DNA of 64,000 nucleotides from VYDC01 sp963667515 (GTDB lineage Bacteria > Chloroflexota > Dehalococcoidia > UBA2979): assembly GCA_963667515.2 (NCBI GenBank), contig CAXXXY010000006.1, positions 434,001-498,000 on the forward strand. The letters are read 5' to 3'. A program made the position numbers and the translations under genes. The first letter of the stretch is position 1. The number at the start of each line of letters is the position of its first letter. Below the pieces are notes generated by a model that did not search any database, had not been told where the DNA came from, and saw only the letters and a list, made by a program, of their open reading frames with translations. This document shows positions 54,760 through 63,554 of the stretch, in pieces.

Positions 54760-56232
54760 CTAGTCGAGCCGGCGCATCCGCGGCACGAACGCCACCACGG
54801 CCAGCGAGGTGACCATCAGCGCCAGCGCCACCGCCGCCATCACCTGCTGCACGCCGTACACCTCGGCGAGCAGGCCGATGAAGAAGGCGCCGATGAAGAG
54901 CAGCGAGAACTGCGTCATGTAGATCGACATCACGCGGCCGCGGTAGCGCGGCTCCACGTACGCCTGCACGAGCACGTTGGAGAGCGAGAGGCGCCCCGCG
55001 GTGCCGACGCCGACCACGACGAGGATGAGCGCCGAGAGCCAGAACACGCTCGACACCGCGAAGGCGAAGAGCCCCGCGCCGGTCAGGAACGAGCTCGCCA
55101 TCAGCAGCAGCCCGCGCCGCCGGTCCGGCAGCGATGCGATCACCAGCGAGCCCGCGAGCGAGCCGACGCCCGTGATCGAGAGCAGCACGCCGAGCGAGCC
55201 CGCGCCGCCGCCGAACACCGTCTCCACGAAGCCGGGGAGGATGATGATGTACGGCATCGCCAGCACCACGGTCGCCAGATTGACAGCGAGCAGCGTGCGC
55301 ATCGTCGGGTCGCCCGTGATGTAGCGGATGCTCTTGCTCGCATCCTCGATCGCCGAGCCCACGCCGCCCGCTCGCTCGTGCGGCGCGGGGGCGGTGATGC
55401 TCGTCGGGATCGGCATGATGCCGAGCAGCGCGACGAGGTAGAGCACCGCAGTCAGCCCGTAGCCCCAGTCGGCGCCGGCCCACGCCGTGATCGCCCCGCC
55501 GAGCCCCGGCGCGAACAGCCGCATCGATTGCATGCCCGCGCTGTTCAGCGCGATCGCGTTGGTCAGCCGGCCCGGTGCGACGATGTCGGGGATCATCGAC
55601 TGCCGCGCCGGCATCATCAGCGACATCACGATGCCCTGCACCACGGCGCTCGCGATCAGGTACTCGACGCGCAGCCAGCCGCCGGCGATCACCGCGACCA
55701 GGACCACGGCGTTCGCGACGTTCACCGCCTGCCCCGCCTGCACCAGGTGCTTGCGCGGCAGGCGATCCGCCAGCACGCCGCCCGGCAGCGAGAGCGTGAG
55801 CATCGGCACGGACTGCGCGAGCGACATCACGCCCAGCGCGGTGAACGAGCCGGTGAGCTGGAAGACGAGGTAGCCGCGCAGCAGCTGCTGGAGCTGCATC
55901 GCGCCGGACTGCCCCATCTGGCCCAGGAAGAACCAGCGGAAGATCGGCTCGCGCAGCGAGTCGAAGGTGCCCAGCGAGCGCAGCCGACCGCCGCCTTGGC
56001 CCGCTCCGGACCCGGCCAGGGCGCCCGCCTCGGCGGCGCGCTCGAGCGGCGCCGAGGCGTCAGGCGGGCGCCCCGCGACCGGCGGCGCGCCGCCCTCGAG
56101 GGGGAGCTCCGCGGGCGGCGCCACGAGCGGCGCCTTGGGGGGCCCGCTCGTGGTCACGGGCGCTGCCGCGCGCGGCGCCGACGCGTCGGAGACATCGAGA
56201 GCGCGGCCGGCCCTCGGCGCGTGGAGAGCCAC
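54760..56232 (-). CDS. MFS transporter, EntS/MFS_3 type
   Basis: A 490-aa major-facilitator protein with about 12 TM segments from residue 95 on: FRWFFLGQMGQSGAMQLQQLLRGYLVFQLTGS, the loop 2-3 motif GGVLADRLPRKHLV, and YRGRVMSIYMTQFSLLFIG. EntS-like proteins export siderophores or drugs. The N-terminal 85 residues are an Ala/Pro/Gly low-complexity extension not usual for the family, so the true start may be internal. GTG at 56230-56232 is used here. The leader contains GTGACGTTCAC, a small palindrome. Confidence 0.82.
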   Translation of the reverse strand: MALHAPRAGRALDVSDASAPRAAAPVTTSGPPKAPLVAPPAELPLEGGAPPVAGRPPDASAPLERAAEAGALAGSGAGQGGGRLRSLGTFDSLREPIFRWFFLGQMGQSGAMQLQQLLRGYLVFQLTGSFTALGVMSLAQSVPMLTLSLPGGVLADRLPRKHLVQAGQAVNVANAVVLVAVIAGGWLRVEYLIASAVVQGIVMSLMMPARQSMIPDIVAPGRLTNAIALNSAGMQSMRLFAPGLGGAITAWAGADWGYGLTAVLYLVALLGIMPIPTSITAPAPHERAGGVGSAIEDASKSIRYITGDPTMRTLLAVNLATVVLAMPYIIILPGFVETVFGGGAGSLGVLLSITGVGSLAGSLVIASLPDRRRGLLLMASSFLTGAGLFAFAVSSVFWLSALILVVVGVGTAGRLSLSNVLVQAYVEPRYRGRVMSIYMTQFSLLFIGAFFIGLLAEVYGVQQVMAAVALALMVTSLAVVAFVPRMRRLD

Positions 56233-56326
56233 TCCAAGAGTGTGACGTTCACGGTAAGGTTATCCTATCACGCGACGCTAACCCGCAGCCCCGACCGCGC
56301 CGCAGCGGGCGTCGGGGGCGCGCGCG

Positions 56327-57955
56327 TCAGGGTGTGGCGACGGGCAGCGCCTCCGCGACCTCGAGCGCGAGGGCGCCCGGCGGGGTGGCGCCGTCCAGCG
56401 CGAGCCGCGACCACTCGTCCGCGCCGATCGGCTCGAAGTGGTCGCGCTGGCGGCGGTAGACCGTCTCGTCGGCGTCGGAGGTGCGCAGCGGATCGGAGCT
56501 GCGCGCGCCGATGCGCGCCAGCGCGGCGTCGTCCGAGAGCCGCAGCTCCACCGTGAGCGCGGGCACGCCCGCCTCCGCCGCCACGCGGCGCGCCGCCTCG
56601 CGGTGGGCGAGCAGCGCGTGCGTCGCGTCCATGACCACGGGGCGGCCCGCGCGCAGGTGCCCGGCGGCGCGTCGGCGCAGCTCCGCGTAAGTGCGGTCGC
56701 CCATCTCGGCGCTGTAGAGCCCCGCGCCGACGCCGGCGGGCGCCGGCTGCCGCGGGTCGAGGCCGGCGAGCTGCTTGCGGGTCGCGTCCGAGGAGAGATA
56801 CGCCGCGCCGATGCGCCCCGCGACCGTCCCCGCGAGCATCGACTTGCCCGTCCCCGCGAGCCCGCAGACGAGGACGAGCGAGGGCGCCGCCCGCCGCCCC
56901 GCGTAGGCGGCCGCCAGCGCGAAGTAGCGCGCCGCCGAGGCGGTCAGCCGCTCGCGCTCGGCGGCGGAGATCTCCTCGGCGCGCGCGCCGATCGACTCCA
57001 CCTTGCCCCGCACGAAGGCGCGCTGGCTGCGGTGCAGCGGCTGCAGCACGCCGAGCGTCTCGTCGTGGGAGCCCGCGATGTAGCGCCCCGCGAGCTCGTC
57101 GCCCAGCTCGGCGTGGCCCTGCGCCTCCAGATCCATCGCGAGGAACGCGAGGTCGTAGCCGACGTCGACGTAGCGGAAGCGGTACTCCTCGCTGAACTCG
57201 ATCCCGTCGACGGCGATCACCCGCGTGCCCCCGCCCTCGGCGGGCAGCAGGTAGACGTGCTTCGCCTGGAGATCGCCGTGCCCCTCGACGACGCGGCCGG
57301 CCTCCGCGCGCTCGTCGAAGAGGGCGGCGTCGCGCTCGAGCGCCGCGTCGATGAAGGCGGTGGTCAGCTCGGCGTCGGCGGGGGCCCACGTGCCGCCCAC
57401 GTTGACGCACGCCTCGCCGCTCCCGCGCTCCCACCAGCCGCGCTCGGCCGCGGCGCCCGCGAAGGCGCTGCCGCCGGGGGCGCGCGCGGCGGCCTCGTGG
57501 AAGCCGAGCAGCGTGCGCGCCAGCAGCTCCACCGCGTCCACGGGCTCGGCGCGGTCGGCGAGCAGCCGGTCGAGCGTGCGGTCGTCGGGGAGGCGGCGCA
57601 TCTTCACCGCCCACTCCACGACCTCGCCGCGCTCGGCACCCGCGCCATGCGCCGCCGGGTCGACGAGGTGGCGCCCGTCCGGGAGCCGCACGATCGGCAC
57701 CACGCCGAGGTAGACCTCGGGCGCGAGCCGCGCGTTGATGCGCACCTCCTCGTGGCAGAAGTGCTCGCGCCGCTCCAGGCTGAGCTGCTCGATGAAGCCG
57801 AAGTCGACGGGCTTCTTCGCCTTGTAGACGACCTCGCCCGCGAGGAAGACGTAGGAGATGTGCGTCTGCACCAGCTCGACGTCGGCCGGCGCGCCGGGGT
57901 GGGCGCGTGGCTCGCAGAGGTCGCTCACCCAGCCCGGCAGGGCGCCGTCGCTCAC
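56327..57955 (-). CDS. bifunctional APH-like kinase / P-loop AAA protein
   Basis: Two domains. The N-terminal 340 residues are aminoglycoside phosphotransferase-like: YVFLAGEVVYKAKKPVDFGF, the catalytic-loop GHGDLQAKHVYLL and the metal loop AVDGIEFSEEYRFRYVDVGYDLAFLAMDLE. The C-terminal 180 residues are a P-loop kinase with LVCGLAGTGKSMLAGTVA (Walker A), YLSSDATRKQLAG and PVVMDATH. This architecture is known in bacteria but its substrate is not. GTG at 57953-57955 was chosen; a TTG at 57991 extends it by 12 codons, and neither has a clear ribosome-binding site. Confidence 0.82.
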   Translation of the reverse strand: MSDGALPGWVSDLCEPRAHPGAPADVELVQTHISYVFLAGEVVYKAKKPVDFGFIEQLSLERREHFCHEEVRINARLAPEVYLGVVPIVRLPDGRHLVDPAAHGAGAERGEVVEWAVKMRRLPDDRTLDRLLADRAEPVDAVELLARTLLGFHEAAARAPGGSAFAGAAAERGWWERGSGEACVNVGGTWAPADAELTTAFIDAALERDAALFDERAEAGRVVEGHGDLQAKHVYLLPAEGGGTRVIAVDGIEFSEEYRFRYVDVGYDLAFLAMDLEAQGHAELGDELAGRYIAGSHDETLGVLQPLHRSQRAFVRGKVESIGARAEEISAAERERLTASAARYFALAAAYAGRRAAPSLVLVCGLAGTGKSMLAGTVAGRIGAAYLSSDATRKQLAGLDPRQPAPAGVGAGLYSAEMGDRTYAELRRRAAGHLRAGRPVVMDATHALLAHREAARRVAAEAGVPALTVELRLSDDAALARIGARSSDPLRTSDADETVYRRQRDHFEPIGADEWSRLALDGATPPGALALEVAEALPVATP

Positions 57956-58029
57956 CCCCGGACGGTAGGGAGGGCGCTCGCGGCGCGTCAATCGGGGAGC
58001 GGCCTGCGCCCGCCGGAGCGCGTGCTAGG

Positions 58030-59079
58030 TGTAGTTCCCACGTAGGTTGTTGACAGGATGAGGGGCCTCGCCCGCTGCTGTGTGTGACAGCACGGCAGTA
58101 GCGAGGAGAGGACACCCTCATGGCCCATCGTAACGCGCGGCTGACGCCGCTGACCCGACTCGAGCTCGTGCGGGAAGTGGACGCCGGCTGGCCCCAGGCT
58201 GAGGTCGCTCGCCACTTCCGCGTCTCCCGCCACACCGTTGCCAAGTGGCTGGGGCGCTTCCGGGCGGAGGGAGCGGCAGGGCTCGAGGACCGCAGCTCCG
58301 CCCCGCGCGCGCATCCCCGGCGCACGCCGCCCGAGCTGGAGCGACGCATCTGCGCCGTGCGACGCACGCAGGGATTCGGGCCGCATCGCATCCAGTGGGC
58401 GCTCGGGGTCGCCCGCTCCACGGTCTACGCCGTGCTGCGGCGCCGCGGCCTCAACCGGCTCGACCGCCTGCACCGCGTCACCCGGGAGCCGGTCCGCTAC
58501 GAGCACGACGCCCCCGGCGACCTGCTGCATCTCGACGTGAAGAAGCTCGGGCGCGTCCCCGAGGGCGGCGGCAAGCGAATGGCGCCTGGCTTCGCCGAGA
58601 CGCGCTCCGGGCCGCATTCGCGGCGTTCGCTGGGGCTGGAGTACCTACACGTCGCCGTCGACGACCACAGCCGTTACGCCTACGTCTCCGTCCTGCCCGA
58701 CGAGCGTGGCGCGAGCTGCGCCGCCTTCCTCGAGCAGGCGCTCGCGGCCTTCCGCCGGCGTGGCGTGCGCGTGCGCCGGGTCCTGACCGACAACGCGAAG
58801 GCCTACACCGTCGCCCGCAGCTTCCACGGCGCCGCCGCTGCCGCAGACGTGCGGCTGTCGCACACGCGGCCCTACCGCCCGCAGACGAACGGCAAAGCCG
58901 AGCGTTTCATCCAGATCCTGCAGAACGAGTGGGCCTACGCCCGCCCCTACCGCTCCAACGCCGAGCGGCTGCGCCAGCTCCCACGCTGGCTCTACCGCTA
59001 CAATCACCGCCGACCGCACGGCGGCGTCGGCGGGGCCGTCCCCGCCTCCCGCCTGTGAACAACCTTCCTGGGTAGTACA
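58030..59079 (+). mobile_element. IS481-family insertion sequence, copy E
   Basis: A 1050-bp element in the same orientation as copy D. Flanks are GCTAGG (58024-58029) and GCTAGC (59080-59085), 5 of 6 positions alike. It lies between the divergent APH-like kinase and the broken hydrolase, close to the 5' ends of both. Confidence 0.95.
58120..59058 (+). CDS. IS481-family DDE transposase, copy E
   Basis: Intact 312-aa transposase with Ala49 and the complete catalytic triad. The protein appears identical to that of copy D. ATG at 58120 follows GAGGAGAGGA. Confidence 0.95.
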   Translation: MAHRNARLTPLTRLELVREVDAGWPQAEVARHFRVSRHTVAKWLGRFRAEGAAGLEDRSSAPRAHPRRTPPELERRICAVRRTQGFGPHRIQWALGVARSTVYAVLRRRGLNRLDRLHRVTREPVRYEHDAPGDLLHLDVKKLGRVPEGGGKRMAPGFAETRSGPHSRRSLGLEYLHVAVDDHSRYAYVSVLPDERGASCAAFLEQALAAFRRRGVRVRRVLTDNAKAYTVARSFHGAAAAADVRLSHTRPYRPQTNGKAERFIQILQNEWAYARPYRSNAERLRQLPRWLYRYNHRRPHGGVGGAVPASRL

Positions 59080-59123
59080 GCTAGCCTCGACGGTCGGCGC
59101 TGCGAGGATGATGGCGGGGACGC

Positions 59124-60051
59124 GTGAGGCAGCCGACGCAGCACTTCTTCGAGTCGCAGCGGCTGCGGCTCTCCTACTGGTCGTGGGGCACCGTTGCCGA
59201 TCCGGGCGACGAGTCGCAGCCGTCGCTGGTGCTGGTGCACGGCGGGCGCGACAACGCGCGCTCCTGGGACGACGTGGCGCAGGCCTTCGCGGCCACGGCG
59301 ACTCGCAGTGGGCGACGGGCAGCCACTACAGCGTCAGCGACCACCTGCTGGATCTGGTCGCGTTCATCGACGTGTTGGGCGGCCGCGCCTCGGTGATCGG
59401 CCACTCCTTCGGCGGGCTGCTCGTCACGCTCGCCGCGGGGCTCTTCCCCGAGCGGTTCGAGCGCGTGGTGGCGATCGAGGGCACGGGCGCCCGCATCTAC
59501 CGCCGGCGCATCGCCACGCCGCAGGCGCTGCGCGAGTGGGTGGAGCGCACCCGCGGCTACGAGCGCCGGCTGCCGCGCGTCTACCCCTCGATCGAGGCGG
59601 CGGCGGGGCGCATGCGCGAGGTCAACCCGCGGCTCTCGGATGAGCTGGCGCTGCGCCTGGCTCGCCACGCGACGCGGCGGGCGGGGGCCGCGCCGAGCGC
59701 CCCCGTCGAGGGCGGCGCGGGCGCGGGCGGCCCCGGTGCGGGCGGATATGTCTGGAAGTTCGACAACTAGGTGGACGCGCGGCCGCCCGTGGAGCTGCGG
59801 CCGGAGGAGGCGCAGGCGATCTGGGCCGACGTGCGCTGCCCCGTGCTGCTGCTCATCGGCGCGGAGTCGCACCAGCGCGGGCAGCAGGATCCGCGCGACG
59901 CCGGCTTCTTCGCGGACGGCCGCGCGCTGGTGCTGGAGGACCGGGGCACTGGGTGCACCACGATCGGCTGCCGGCGGTCGTGGAGCTGGCGCGCGCGTTC
60001 CTCGGCGGCGGCGAGCCGGCGCTGCCCGCCGGGGAGCGCCCCGGCGCCTGA
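59124..60051 (+). pseudogene. alpha/beta hydrolase, multiply disrupted
   Basis: An alpha/beta-hydrolase fold enzyme spread over several frames. LVLVHGGRDNARSWDDVAQAF opens it. About a dozen codons that normally follow are missing before RGHGDSQWATGSHYS, which lies in another frame. VIGHSFGGLLVTLAAG holds the nucleophile Ser. WKFDN is followed by TAG where the fold plainly continues (VDARPPVELRPEEAQAIWADVRCPVLLLIGAES). A last shift gives HWVHHDRLPAVVELARAFL with the catalytic His. Deletion, nonsense codon and shifts together mark a pseudogene, 40 bp from IS481 copy E. Confidence 0.75.
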
Positions 60052-60134
60052 GGCGCACCACTCGCGCGCGGGTAGGGCTTCGCCCGACGCCCGGGCGCGC
60101 ACACTTCCCTAACCTGCGGGGCGGCGGCGCTGCC

Positions 60135-60140
60135 TACAAT
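60135..60140 (+). promoter_or_regulatory. -10 box candidate of accDA
   Basis: TACAAT lies 18 bp before the accDA ATG in otherwise GC-rich sequence. The -35 region is not recognisable. The transcript leader would be about 12 nt. Confidence 0.35.
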
Positions 60141-60158
60141 GGATCGTGGAGCAGACGG

Positions 60159-61998
60159 ATGCGCTGGTTCACTCGATCAGCTGACGCGACGCCGGGCGAG
60201 GCGGGGGCCGCCGCCGCCGGCACGATCGCGCCGCCGCTACTGTGCCCCGACTGCGGCGTCGACGTCGGCGACGACGAGGGCTTCGCCGCCACCGGCATCT
60301 GCTCAGCCTGCGGCCACCGCGAGGCGCTCTCCGCCCGCCAGTGGATCGACCTGCTCTTCGACACCGACTCCTTCGACGAGCGCTTCTCGGGCGTCGACTC
60401 CCCGGACCCGCTGCAGTTCACCGACTCGCGCTCCTACCCGGAGCGGCTGCGCGACGCGCAGCGCCGCTCCGGCGAGAGCGGCGCCGTGCTCATGGGCAGC
60501 GCGCACATCCGCGGGCGCCGCGTGGTGGCGGCCGTCTCCGACTTCCGCTTCATCGGCGGCTCGATGGGCTACGCGGTGGGCGAGCGGGTCGCCGAGGCGA
60601 TGGGGCGCGCGCTGGAGGCGCGGCTCCCCTTCGTCGCGGTCACCTGCTCCGGCGGCGCCCGCATGCAGGAGGGCATGGTCGCGCTGCTGCAGATGGCGAA
60701 GACTGCGGGCGCCGCGCAGCGGCTGCACGAGGCGGGGCTGCCGATCCTCACCGTGCTCGCGGATCCGACCACGGGCGGCGTCTACGCCTCCTACGCCTCG
60801 CAGGGCGACGTGGTGATCGCGGAGCGCGTGGCGATGATCGGCTTCGCGGGGCCGCGCGTGCGCGCCGTCACCGACCCCGGCGAGACGCGCGAGGCGCTGC
60901 ACGCCGAGGATCTGCTGGCCGCGGGGCAGGTTGGACGCCGTCGCCCCGCGCGAGCGGCTGCGCGAGCTGCTGGAGCGGCTGGTGGCGCTGCTCCAGCCCT
61001 CGCCGCCGCCCGACCGCGAGCGGCTGCCGCCGCCCGCCGAGGTGCGCGGCCAGCTGGCCGGCTGGCGCGCCGTGGAGCGCGCGCGCCACGCGGAGCGCCC
61101 CACGGCGCTCGCCTACCTGTCGCGGCTCGCCAGCGACTTCATGGAGCTGCGGGGCGACCGCTCGGGGGTCGACGACCCGGCGCTCGTCGGCGGGCTTGCG
61201 CGCATCGCGGAGACAAACGTCGTGGTCATCGCGCAGGAGCGAGGCGACCGCCGGCTGGAGGGCGAGCGGCGCGACGGGCGCGTGGGCGCCGCCGGCTACC
61301 GCAAGGCGCGGCGGCTGATGCTGCTCGCGGAGCGGTTGCAGCTCCCGCTCGTCACGGTCGTCGACACGCCCGGCGCGCACGACGGCCTCGTGGACGAGGC
61401 GCAGGGCGTGGCGATCGCGATCTCGGACTGCCTCGCCACCATGGCCGCGCTCACCACCCCCGCCGTCGCCGTCGTGATCGGCGAGGGCGGCTCGGGCGGG
61501 GCGCTGGCGCTCACCGTCGGCGACCGCGTGCTCATGCAACAGAACGCGATCTTCGCCGTCACCTCGCCCGAGGGCGCGGCCGCGATCCTCTACCGCGACC
61601 GTTCGCGCGCGCCCGAGCTCGCCGAAGCGCTAGGCGTCTCGGCCGGCGACCTGCTGGCGCTGGGCGCGATCGACGAGGTCGTGCCCGAGCCCGCGGGCGG
61701 CGCACACGCCGACCCGGAGGGCGCGGCGCGCCTCTTGGGCGAGTCGCTGGCGCGCGCGCTCGCCGAGGCGATGGCCGGGCGGGGCGTGCACCGCCGCCGC
61801 CGCCGGGAGGCGCGGCTGCGGCGCATCGGGCGGCCCTCACGCTCAGTGTTCGGGCGCGCCGCCGGGCTGCTGGGCGCCCCGTTCAGCGCGCTGGGCGGCC
61901 GTATCGCGCGCGGCATCGGCGCGGGCGGCGACGGCGAGCCCGCAGCGGGCGGCGGCGGCCCCGCTACCAGCGAGTCGGCGGCGCCCGCCCGCGACTGA
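60159..61998 (+). pseudogene. accDA: acetyl-CoA carboxylase carboxyltransferase, fused beta-alpha, one frameshift
   Basis: AccD (beta) and AccA (alpha) in a single polypeptide of about 610 aa, which transfers carboxyl from biotin to acetyl-CoA. The beta half has the zinc ribbon CPDCG...CSACGH (about 29-55), FRFIGGSMGYAVGER and SGGARMQEGM. An extra T in CAGGTTGGAC (60928-60937) shifts the frame; the next frame continues DAVAPRERLRELLERLVALL into the alpha half (ASDFMELRGDR, TPGAHDG, GEGGSGGALAL). Without the extra base the fusion is continuous. ATG at 60159 follows GGAGCAG. An essential function makes sequencing error likely. Confidence 0.85.
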
Positions 61999-62142
61999 GC
62001 GCGCGCGGCCGGCAGAGGGCGGGGCGCGGCCGGATCTGATTGTGAGCTGACGGTACGCACCCTCCCTGACATTCCGATGATCCCGAAACACACCGCGTAC
62101 GACCGCGAACTCCGCGGCGTCACGGGCTGCGAGGGAGTCAGC

Positions 62143-63105
62143 GTGACCCAGCTGTCGCTGTTCCGGGCGCTGCGCGGCATCGCGCCGCACCTCGAGGCGT
62201 CCGGGGTGCTCGAGGCCTGCGAGGCGGCGCGCGTCGTCGTCTTCGTGTGGGAGCCGGGCGGCACGCTGCTGCACGCGGGGCGCTTCGTGCGCGACGCGCT
62301 CGAGCTGGGAGCGGACGACCCCGCCGACGCCATCGAGTACGGCGGCGAGAACGGCCAGCCGCTCGCCCCCGGCGAGCACCCGGCGGAGCAGGTGCGGCGC
62401 AACGGGCATCCGCTCTCCAACGTGACGCTGCGCGCCCGCGTCCGCGACCGCGAGATCTGGGTCCAGATGTCCTTCAGCGCGCTGGCGCTCGGCGAGGGCG
62501 GCGGCTACTCGGTGCTCGGCATCGGCTCCGACGTGACCGCGCAGAAGCGCGCCGAGGACGAGCTGCGCCGGCTTGCGACGCGCGATCACCTCACGGGGCT
62601 GCTCAACCGCGGCGAGATCCGCACCCGCGCCATCGCCGAGGCTCGGCGCTCCACGCGCCTGGGCGCGCCCATGAGCGTCGCAATGGTCGATGTCGACCAC
62701 TTCAAGCGCGTGAACGACGGGTTCGGCCATGCGGCCGGGGACGAGGCGCTGCGGCACGTGGCGCTGCTGCTGGGGCGCCACATGCGCAGCTACGACATGG
62801 TCGGCCGCTGGGGCGGCGAGGAGTTCCTGCTGCTGCTGCCACAGGCGAGCGCAGCGGCCGGCATGCGCATCGCCGAGCGCGTGCGAGCCGCCTTCGGGGA
62901 GGATCCGTTCCTGCTCGTCGACGGGACGCCGTATCCGCTGACGGTGAGCATCGGCGTGGCGACGCTCGACCACGAGAGCCTCGCCTTCGAAGAGCTGCTC
63001 GAGCGCGCCGACGGCGCGCTGTACGAGGCGAAGGCCGCCGGCCGCGATCGCGTCGTCGCCGCGCGCGCCCCCGTCGCGGCGGGCGGGGAGCGCCGCGCCT
63101 CCTAG
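62143..63105 (+). CDS. PAS-GGDEF diguanylate cyclase
   Basis: A 320-aa signalling protein. Residues about 5-135 form a PAS-like sensor (VVVFVWEPGGTLLHAGRF, IGSDVTAQKRAEDELRRLA). The C-terminal 170 residues are a GGDEF domain with RDHLTGLLNRGEI, VDVDHFKRVNDGFGHAAGDEAL and the active-site GGEEF. The active site is intact, so c-di-GMP synthesis is expected; no I-site RxxD is obvious. GTG at 62143 has GGGAGTC upstream and is preferred to an ATG at 62077 without a ribosome-binding site. No TM segment is seen. Confidence 0.85.
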   Translation: MTQLSLFRALRGIAPHLEASGVLEACEAARVVVFVWEPGGTLLHAGRFVRDALELGADDPADAIEYGGENGQPLAPGEHPAEQVRRNGHPLSNVTLRARVRDREIWVQMSFSALALGEGGGYSVLGIGSDVTAQKRAEDELRRLATRDHLTGLLNRGEIRTRAIAEARRSTRLGAPMSVAMVDVDHFKRVNDGFGHAAGDEALRHVALLLGRHMRSYDMVGRWGGEEFLLLLPQASAAAGMRIAERVRAAFGEDPFLLVDGTPYPLTVSIGVATLDHESLAFEELLERADGALYEAKAAGRDRVVAARAPVAAGGERRAS

Positions 63106-63194
63106 CCCCGCACGCGCCCCCCGCGCCGCGCCCGCAGCCGCCTCGGCACGCAGCGCGGCCCGCCAAGGGAGCCCCACGCACCGTGCTACCATCG

Positions 63195-63312
63195 CGCGCG
63201 TCACGGCGTAGTGACTGGGGAAGCCGGTGCGAATCCGGCGCTGTCCCGCAACTGTGAGCCGCGCCCTCCAACCCGGGTGGCGCGGCGAGCCAGAGCACCA
63301 GCCTGCGCCATC
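63195..63312 (+). ncRNA. cobalamin (B12) riboswitch
   Basis: The conserved aptamer core is clear: GGGGAAGCCGGTGCGAATCC, then GCTGTCCCGCAACTGTGA, a GC stem, and GAGCCAGAGCACCAGCCTGC. These match the adenosylcobalamin riboswitch consensus including the B12 box. It faces the FecCD permease at 63551 and a small ORF at 63447, so it should control corrinoid uptake. Confidence 0.95.
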
Positions 63313-63446
63313 GTGTCGGCCTGCGAGGACAGGCGACGGCCGGCTACCCGCGTAGCCCTCGCCTCACCTCGTTCCTCGTCCCGGGCCGCCTCGCGCAGCG
63401 GGAGGGCGCCGCCCTCGCGCACGCGGCAGCGCGCAGGAGGTGCGGC

Positions 63447-63554
63447 GTGCGCTCGAGCGCCCCAGCCACGCCCGCGACCCGGGCCGCCCGCGCCACCGCG
63501 GCGCCCGTGGCCACCGCGACCGCCCGCGCCACCCCGATCGGCGCGGGCGCGTGA
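63447..63554 (+). CDS. 35-residue leader-like ORF
   Basis: GTG at 63447 has a strong AGGAGG 7 bases upstream. The ORF encodes 35 residues rich in Ala/Thr/Pro/Arg, and its TGA overlaps the permease GTG (GTGA at 63551-63554). It may be a coupling leader peptide or a remnant of the binding-protein gene that usually precedes a BtuC permease. It has no recognisable domain. Confidence 0.45.
   Translation: MRSSAPATPATRAARATAAPVATATARATPIGAGA

Noticed and set aside
53461..59085. Composite transposon formed by IS481 copies D and E
   Set aside because: The outer flanks (CCTAGC and GCTAGC) are not matching duplications, and each copy has its own near-matching target pair, so independent insertions are more likely.
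59640..60158. Start of accDA further upstream in the long open frame from 59640
   Set aside because: That part overlaps the hydrolase in another frame. The ATG at 60159 has a GGAG site, and the conserved zinc ribbon follows shortly after.
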